64,000 nucleotides of DNA from Coenobita brevimanus. Lineage: Eukaryota; Arthropoda; Malacostraca; Decapoda; Coenobitidae. Each line of letters begins with the position of its first letter. Positions within the stretch are counted from its first letter, which is position 1. Shown in pieces: positions 57,630 to 64,000 of this stretch. The DNA is taken from NCBI GenBank assembly GCA_032717465.1, contig CM064670.1, positions 16,202,931 to 16,266,930 on the forward strand, given 5' to 3'. The translations under genes were made by a program, and so were the position numbers. Under the pieces are notes generated by a model. The model searched no databases. It saw nothing but the letters and a program-made list of their open reading frames with translations, and was not told where the DNA came from.

Positions 57630-57935
57630 AGCGGCAGCAGTAGCAATAGTAGAAGTAGTTGTAGTAGTGGTAGCAGTTGTTATTGTTGTTGTTATAGCAG
57701 TTGTGATACTTGCTGCAACCTCACCCTTATCTGGATTTGAACCCAGTGGATTGCAGGCTGAAGGTGCCCTTCTGCAGACCCTCCTTCTTTCGGGGGATGG
57801 GGAGCGAATTGAGAGACTTTGTATAATTCGGTAGCACCATCATCAAATCAGCTCGGTGCCACCACGTGAAGGTGTCCCTCTCCAGCACCTGTCAGTGAGT
57901 TGTAATCTGCCAATAGGATGAACGAGAATGGAAAA
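57630..57935 (-). repeat. dispersed repeat D, copy 2, with (GTA/GTT)n tract
   Basis: It matches copy 1 at 49240-49500. The triplet tract at 57630-57705 precedes it on the + strand. On the minus strand CACTGGGTTCAAATCCAG is a good Pol III B box. Confidence 0.65.
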
Positions 57936-58098
57936 AGTTGGGATAGACCTTTGATGTATAGTAGACTGATTGGGACCAATGCAACATCACCGAGTTGAAC
58001 AAAATCGTCTGGTATAATCTTGAATAAACAGATGCTTCTGTGGCGCCGATAGGGGTAGTCGAGATGAATTTTCTGCGAGAGTTACTGATCGTGTTAAA

Positions 58099-58170
<72 letters not shown>

Positions 58171-58620
58171 TCTTTGGACATTGCAGATGAATGTTAAATG
58201 GTGTCCTAATTAACCTTACAAATATCATCAATATATTTAGCACTGTCATCTTTATTACGTTGTTTCCTCGTGTCAAAAAAATGGATGGCTAGGGTCCAGA
58301 CTGTAGGAAATAAGCAGTAGTAGTAGTAGTAGTAGTAATAATAATAGTAGCTGTAATATCAATAAATATAAAATAAAATAATAATAGTAATAGTAGATGG
58401 TTTGTAACCACAGCCTTTGGCGTGCTTGGGGCCAACGGATTGTAATATGAGGGTTAGTGTTAACCTTCACATTACAACTCCAAATGGTGAACTGTATTAG
58501 CAAGGTTGGTTTTGATCTTCACAATATACTCGCAATTCCCCAGTAGATGGAGGTGGTTAAAAAAAAAAAAAAAATAGTGGTAATAGTAGTAGTTGTAGTA
58601 GTAGTAGTAGTGGTAGCAGC

Positions 58621-58654
<34 letters not shown>

Positions 58655-58749
58655 ACAGTAGTAGTAGCAGTAATAGCAGAAAATCACTCAGGCTCACAAA
58701 TCTTTGTCACAGAAGATCTGCGCCCAGGTTGAGACGAGTGAAATCGACC
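57936..58749. other. microsatellite-rich intergenic stretch
   Basis: (GA)n lies at 58105-58168, (AGT)n at 58313-58337, an A run at 58559-58574 and a longer (GTA)n tract at about 58578-58660. No gene is supported. Confidence 0.8.
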
Positions 58750-59617
58750 ACCAAAGGCAGAAAAACATAATGACACAGATAAGGTAGGAGCGTGAAACAT
58801 GACAAAAGGACCAGCTGTAGCACATAACCGAACATCTAACACCAGACCAATGCAGAAGAGCTGAAATTGCACAGGAGGTTGGGGCATCAAACAGGCTGAC
58901 AACCCTGCCTCTCAAGGCAAAAGACTTCCACTTCAACAAACAAGAATTTACTGACGCCATAGCATTGAGATATGGGTGGCCAATAGAGAACCTACCTCAA
59001 CACCGTGCCTGTGGCACTGCCTTTGATGCAAACCATGCAGTGGTGTGTAAGAAGGGAGGCTTTATTTGCATCCGACACGATGAAGTACGCGACCTCACTG
59101 CCAAAATGCTGCAGAAAATATGCCATGATGTCACGATTGAGCAAGCTCTGCTACCCCTGGACGGCGAGCACTTCTCCCATAGAACAGCAAACACATCAAA
59201 TGATGCAAGAGTGGATGTCAGTGCTCGAGGCTTCTGGACACATGGGCAGAGGGAGTTCTTTGACATCAAGATATTTGATCCAATGACAGCATGTCATTGC
59301 AAACTGTCTCTCGAAGCTTCACACAAAAGGAATGAACAAGAAAAAAAAAATTATCAAGAAAGGATCCAACATGTGGACCACGTCGATTCATTCCCCTTGT
59401 GTTCACAGCATTAGGTGGGATGGGTCCAGAGGCGGTGAGATTCTACCCGAGACTGGCAGAGGTTCTTTCTGAGAAGAAACGTCAACCGCAGAGTTCTGTA
59501 ATGGCCTGGATGAGATGTCGACTGTCATTCTCTCTCGTGAGGTCTGCACTCATATGTCTCAGGGGCACAAGATCATCAGCCCTCAGGCCTATCTCTCTGG
59601 CGGGTATGGATTACTAA
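58750..59617 (+). pseudogene. C-terminal fragment of a retroelement protein with zinc knuckle and restriction-like nuclease motif
   Basis: The frame reads TTLPLKAKDFHFNKQEF then LRYGW (about 58900-58975). A partly preserved knuckle follows (ACGTAFDANHAVVC, about 59010-59050), then GGFICIRHDEVRDLTAKML, DARVDVSARGFW and EFFDIKIFD. A frame change near 59398 precedes LGGMGPEAVRFYPRLAEVL and MRCRLSFSLVRSALICLRGT. C-x-C...H...C, an R-H-D/N motif and then D...DxK is the order of the restriction-like endonuclease at the C-terminus of R2-type retroelements. I recall this protein family from cnidarian and arthropod genomes as uncharacterised. The RT part is not present here. Confidence 0.55.
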
Positions 59618-59987
59618 GCTACAGTGGTCGAGAGTCACATAGAGTCATGGATGTTCCTTGGACCTCCTTTTTCTCCCATGATGCAAATTCTACATTGGGC
59701 CACATACAGGATTTCATTAAAGTTGGCATGGAAACATTCATTCCCCATCATAGTTACAGAAAAAGATGTAATTCTCCTAAATGGTTTGACCACAATTGTG
59801 CCTGAGTAACAGAACATAAAACAATAGCCCATAACACTTATACAAGGACCAAAACCAAAGAAGCCTTAAACTATTATAAAAATATCAGAAACCATGCCAA
59901 AACTATTATCAATCTTTCTAAATCAAACTTTCGACATAGACAAGGCTAACAAACTACTAAACAATCCAAATGATAAAATATTCTGGT
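59618..59987 (+). mobile_element. LINE (40.7-46 kb family relative), left part before LTR-element insertion
   Basis: VPWTSFFSHDANSTLGHIQD and VGMETFIPHHSYRKRC (about 59655-59770) match the segment after the endonuclease in the LINE at 43950-44080. KIIAHN-like sequence and LLNNPNDKIFW end at 59987. The LINE continues at 63375, so a later insertion split it. Confidence 0.8.
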
Positions 59988-60435
59988 TGTCACGAGTCGG
60001 CTCGTGACATTAAATTTAGTGGGAAACCGCGAACTCTAGTGGAATCCCAGTGTTTATCGTTCAGTTTAACCGCTGCGTATTCACCCGGTAGGGAGTGTTT
60101 TTTTCATGCAATTTTTTTTGTGTCATAAATGATCGTCTTTGTGCGAGACATTAGCACTTCCGCTGAGCGATTTATTTTGGGCATGTTTCGCTCATTCTAG
60201 CCATTAGTAATGCGGCTGAACATTTGCCTCTTTCATATGATTTGAAGTTAGTCAAGATTTGCGCACCGCGGAAGCAGGTAGTGTGTGTGGCAGTGTCCTT
60301 CCTCAACGACACCTAGTTCCCACCGCCGCCGTATTGCCGCCTAGTCTGATTGGCGAGAGACTTAGTGAGTGCAGTGTCCTTCCTCAACAACGCCCAGTCA
60401 TCCGCTTAGTCCACTCTTTGACCAGTATTTCTTTT
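59988..60435 (+). repeat. 5' LTR, truncated (448 bp of ~1020)
   Basis: It aligns closely with 62355-62798 (same CGCGAACTCTAGTGGAATCC, TGCGTATTCACCCGGT, GCGAGACATTAGCACTTCCG words). Similarity ends at CAGTATTTCTTTT. A 9-bp inverted repeat (TGTCACGAG / CTCGTGACA) forms a hairpin at its start. Confidence 0.88.
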
Positions 60436-60509
60436 TTGTCAAGCAGAGTCTAGTACGGCCCGAGCAGTAAACAGGTCGACAGATCCAAGCAAACCTTATT
60501 GATGGATCA

Positions 60510-61256
60510 GTGAGATTGTCCCCTGAGGCACGTATCCAGGTGGCATCTCCATTTTACACTGGTACGACACTCACAGTTGTCATGCCAGAACCTTTATTTG
60601 ACCTAATCATAGGCAATATTTCCGGTGCCAAGGATAGTTGCACCGAAGATGACGCTACTCAGACTTCGGCTACAGTAACACGAACCATGCCTGAGGCTCC
60701 AGACTGTGTCACCCCAATGACCATTGAATCGCCACAAAATCTGATGTGTAGCCAAATTGTTGTTCAAGAACAACATTCTGACCCGACACTTGATGTCGTG
60801 CGGAAGAAACAAAAAGGTAGAGTGATAAAGTATTCACGGGGAGGTCAAGCCAAGTTCCTTCGTAAACAAGGATGGCTCTACCGTGAGTCACGAACACCCA
60901 AGGGCGAGGTTTGATTGCAGTTTGTTGCTCCTGCCAAGTACCGCCTAGCAGTGTTAGAATGGGGTCATTGTTCAGCCTCAGGAGGCCACATGGGCAAAAG
61001 GAAGACCCAGGGCCATATCCGAGCTGACTTTTTCTGGCCAGGGATGGGACGAGAGATAGATAATTTTGTGCGTTCCTGTAATGTGTGTCCATGTACCACT
61101 AATCAGGGACATGTCCTTCCTGTGCCGTTTGAAACCACACCCGTAATCTCTGAGTCAGTTGAGAGACAGGGCAGTGGTGAAGTAGGTGCAGACCTGATGT
61201 CTCGCCTGCTAACTGCTAACACAGGCAACTGTGGTATGCTGGGTTCCGTAAGATAG
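60510..61256 (+). pseudogene. protease end and integrase zinc domain of the deleted LTR element
   Basis: MPEPLFDLIIGNISGAKD is a typical retropepsin C-terminus. A ~90-residue spacer with a VTR motif and GWLYRESRTPKGEV follows, then a TGA at 60912, then LEWGHCSASGGHMGKRKT, FFWPGM and VRSCNVC, the integrase HHCC domain. The order and spacer layout are colinear with 1150-1780 of the Gmr1-like element, where the corresponding parts are LLGNDIGG, VTRAK, GVLMRKW and HDSSLAGHLG. The integrase core does not follow. Confidence 0.78.
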
Positions 61257-61589
61257 GCGTTCTCAGAGATTTGAGTAATCCAAGGACCAGCCTGGTTCCC
61301 AGTTAAAAGTGTAGATCTCACGTCTCACCTGTTGGCCCCACAGGACACAGTATGTCCAGGGCCTGTACATACCTATGTACCGTAGGGTAAGGGGGGAAGT
61401 TTGAAAACTCCACAGAGACAGTCCAAGGCTGTGTATGAATTACCTTGTGGAATGTCTCGAGCTGTGGGCCTCTCTGAGGATTCCCAGAGAATGCACATTA
61501 TCCACATGAGTGTTCACACCCACGGTGGGTGTTAAAACGTGACCTGCCCGAGATTGCGTAGCGATTCTCAGCTTCTTGTTATTAGTCGT

Positions 61590-61825
61590 AAGTGTAGAGT
61601 TAGGTTAACCAGTAAACTGCCTGTTCTAAGAAATTTGAGCAATTCAAGAACTGGCAGGTTTCCTGGTTAATAATGTTAGGTTAACTAGTAAACCGCCTGT
61701 TCTAAGAGATTTGAGCAATTCAAGAACTGGCACGTTTCCTAGTTAATAAGTGTTAACCAGTAAACTATAAGGGTTCTAAGCAATTTGTGAATTCAAGAAC
61801 TATGTTTCCTGGTTAATAATGACAT
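61590..61825 (+). repeat. ~78-bp tandem repeat, three units, in the LTR-element interior
   Basis: The units begin TTAACCAGTAAAC(T/C), then GTTCTAAG(A/C)(A/G)ATTTG, ATTCAAGAACT and GTTTCCT(G/A)GTTAATAA. A related piece (TTCTCAGAGATTTGAGTAATC) lies at 61258-61285, suggesting a once larger array. Confidence 0.8.
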
Positions 61826-62354
61826 AAGTACTGATTGCTAGGCAGAGAGAGAGAAATGACACATTTGATGCTCCACCTTAATTCCTTTCGCAGGTGCAGC
61901 TGGTGGGTGCAGCATTGCCGTGCAGATCAGCTGGTCGTCCCTGTCGCATGCTGCCGCCCCTTCTCTTCTGCCTCGTCGTCATTATTTACTATAAATTTGT
62001 ATTACATGATTTTACATGTAGGCACAGTTACACCAGAACTGTCACACCTACACCATGTATTACATACATTACGCTACATAACAATTAGTTGTTAATGTAA
62101 ATGTAGCGAACTTTTTGCTCAGTTTGACCTGAGTACAGGATTTTTCACCATCGTCATGGAGTTTTTCCCTCAAGCTTGCTTCTGTTAACGTAAATACGAG
62201 GTTTTTTCGCTCACTGGCAACTGTGACTTTCTCCTGTAGCAGGATAGCACACACACACCACAGTGTGAATCTTGTGTGACTGAGTTAGGATTTATATGTA
62301 TATATATTGAAATTTATTTTCTGGGAAAAAATTTCAACTTTTGATGGGGTATAA

Positions 62355-63374
62355 TGTCACGAGTCAGCTCGTGACATTAAATTTAGCGGGAAACCGCGAA
62401 CTCTAGTGGAATCCCAGTGTTTATCGTTCAGTTTGACCGCTGCGTATTCACCCGGTCGGGAGTGTTTTTTTCATGCAATTTTTTTATGTCCCATAAATGA
62501 TCATCTTTGTGCGAGACATTAGCACTTCCGCTGAGCGATTTATTTTGGGCGTTTCACTCAGTCTAGCCGTTAGTAATGCGGCTGGACATTTGCCTCTTTC
62601 CCACGATTCGAAGTTAGTCAAGATTTGAGCGCTGCGGAAGCAAGTAGTGTGTGTGGCAGTGTCCTTCCTCAATGACACCTAGTTCCCTCCACTGCCGTAT
62701 TCCCGCCTAGTGTGATTGGCAAGAGAGCGAGTGCAGTGTCCTTCCTCAACGACGCCCAGTCATCCGCTTAGTCCACTCTTTGATCAGTATTTCTTTTCGT
62801 TTTCTCCTAGGTTTAAGAGTTTAGCTTTTCAGTGAGCAAGTGAGTGCAATCTCCTTATTTTCAATTCATTTTGAAATGTAACATAAATTTATTCCTTTGT
62901 AATCAATAAATCTAACAGTTCTTTTTCTTGAGCTTAATGTAATGTAAACTTGTGTTTTATTTTCCATATTAAGCTTATTCTAGTTGCAGCTCCTAGCTTG
63001 CATAAACGCTTTCCTATTCATAACTGGTACTTAGGCCAGTCTTTTTGTATTAAGCTTAAAATCCGTTGTGCCATCTAGGAGTTAATGCATCAGCAAGAAT
63101 CTGTTATCATTAATAGCATTAGATATTGATTGTCAGGGGTGAAGTCACTTTCTCCAGAGGCTAACAGTACTAACAAACAGCAATTGTGAGGAATTAGTCT
63201 CTGCTGTGTACTGTTGAGAAAGTTTATAAATTCTCGTTCTTAGAGAATCGGCGAAGCAGGCCAGATTAAAGTAATCATTGCTTGATTTTTAGCAAGACAG
63301 TTCATTGTCCCTGCTATCAGTATTATTGAATAAGTATCCTTCAATATTGCATACACTTTAAAACCCCCGTGACA
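62355..63374 (+). repeat. 3' LTR (1020 bp)
   Basis: It starts TGTCACGAG and ends CCCCCGTGACA. The first ~445 bp match the 5' LTR with scattered substitutions, so the insertion is not recent. The starting hairpin stem is unchanged in both LTRs although its loop differs (TCGG versus TCAG). Candidate polyadenylation-type AATAAA lies near 62905. Confidence 0.85.
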
Positions 63375-64000
63375 CTGTTCAACCCTTAATTCATTCAAAA
63401 CTAATTTCACTACCACCTCTTCCATTCGACCGTTACAGTCCCCCAGTGGAAATCTAGTAAGTGTCCCACGCGGAGAAGCCAACCTTCTTGTTGACATTTT
63501 TTCAACAAACTCAACCCTAAGTTCAGAATATCATAATATTCTTGTACTTGATTTTGATTCCCCTCAAATACCTCCTTTCATGATTCACATTAGGCACGTA
63601 CGAGCCGTATTACAAAATATATCAGCAGACAAAGCCACTGATCCAGATGAAATTCCTTCAATAGTACTTAAAAATTGCTCCTCAGTGTTGGCTTCTGTAT
63701 TAGCAAAATTTTTCCGCTTATGCATCCGTACCTCAATTTTTCCAGCCCCTTGGAAAGAAGCAAATATCCATCCTGTTCCTAAAAAGGGGGCAACTTCTGA
63801 TCCATCAAACCATAGACCAATTGCAATAACTTCCGTTCTCGGTAAAGTTTTTGAGACACTGATTAACAAACACATAGTCAAGCATCTAGAAATCAATAAA
63901 TTGATCAATGGTCGGCAGTATGGATTTAGACAGGAACGTTCAGCTGTAGATATTCTTTGCCTCTTACCCATCAGATTAACAAAACAATAAACCAACATGG
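63375..64000 (+). mobile_element. LINE continuation: reverse transcriptase N-terminal half (runs off the window)
   Basis: After the LTR element the LINE resumes with FNPLIHSKL and, in an open frame 63580-63990, ISADKATDPDEIPSIVLKN, WKEANIHPVPKKG, NHRPIAITSVLGKVFE and NGRQYGFRQERS, RT motifs 1-3. These are close to 44540-44870 of the LINE at 40.7-46 kb. The frame ends at a stop at 63988 and the catalytic box lies beyond the window. Confidence 0.87.

Larger units (their letters stand above)
59988..63374 (+). mobile_element. internally deleted LTR retrotransposon (Gmr1-like layout), inserted in a LINE
   Basis: The 5' LTR starts TGTCACGAG at 59988, and a homologous 3' LTR spans 62355-63374 and ends CGTGACA. 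The flanks are CTGGT (59983-59987) and CTGTT (63375-63379), a near-identical 5-bp duplication. The interior keeps a protease end (DLIIGNISGA), a spacer, and then the integrase zinc domain; RT, RNase H and the integrase core are missing. The 5' LTR homology stops at about 60435, so one deletion joined LTR to protease. The element is non-autonomous. Confidence 0.85.

Overview
The window is eukaryotic and almost certainly from an arthropod, most likely a decapod crustacean. The evidence is a split, intron-rich ionotropic-receptor (IR) gene, very long (AT)n, (CT)n, (GT)n and trinucleotide microsatellites, TTAGG-like repeats, tRNA-derived SINEs, and LINE, mariner and LTR families of types common in decapod genomes. 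The species assignment is an inference; no sequence search was possible.

The one ordinary host gene I can support is a chemosensory-type ionotropic receptor on the minus strand. Eight exons run from 35538 (ATG and signal peptide) down to 12526 (M3 segment and start of the second ligand-binding lobe). All seven splice junctions keep reading frame (phases 2,2,1,1,2,1,0), giving 493 codons so far. The exons for the rest of S2 and the last membrane segment are not visible and probably lie beyond the left edge. Introns 4, 6 and 7 (3.6, 5.4 and 10.9 kb) are filled with transposable elements.

Layout: 1-5028, the 3' part of a Ty3/gypsy-superfamily LTR element whose integrase lies upstream of reverse transcriptase (Gmr1-like order), ending next to an (AT)n tract. 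5.1-7.6 kb, a SINE with a tRNA-like head and two dispersed repeat families. 7.6-10.9 kb, a decayed RTE-type LINE. 12.5-35.5 kb, the IR gene with intronic insertions: a CR1-type LINE (15-17 kb), a spliced multicopy unknown gene split by a TTAA-flanked piggyBac-like element (18.9-22.4 kb), a CAT/CAC triplet tract, a second copy of the RTE LINE, a LINE 3' fragment, and a second RTE-like LINE with a terminal hairpin. 37-40 kb, a Tc1 element in an AT tract and an inverted pair of SINE-like repeats. 40.7-46 kb, a CR1/L2/Jockey-group LINE with a mariner inserted in its esterase ORF1. 46-47.3 kb, a diverged tandem repeat rich in TGACC motifs. 50.2-51.4 kb, a decayed unknown family with a FEN1/PIN-like acidic signature. 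52-57 kb, more LINE copies. 58.7-64 kb, a retroelement fragment with a zinc knuckle and restriction-like nuclease motif, then a LINE interrupted by an internally deleted LTR element that also places PR directly before INT.

Almost everything outside the IR exons is decayed mobile DNA. The most useful signals are nested insertions whose excision points can be read at base level, and three protein families without a settled function.
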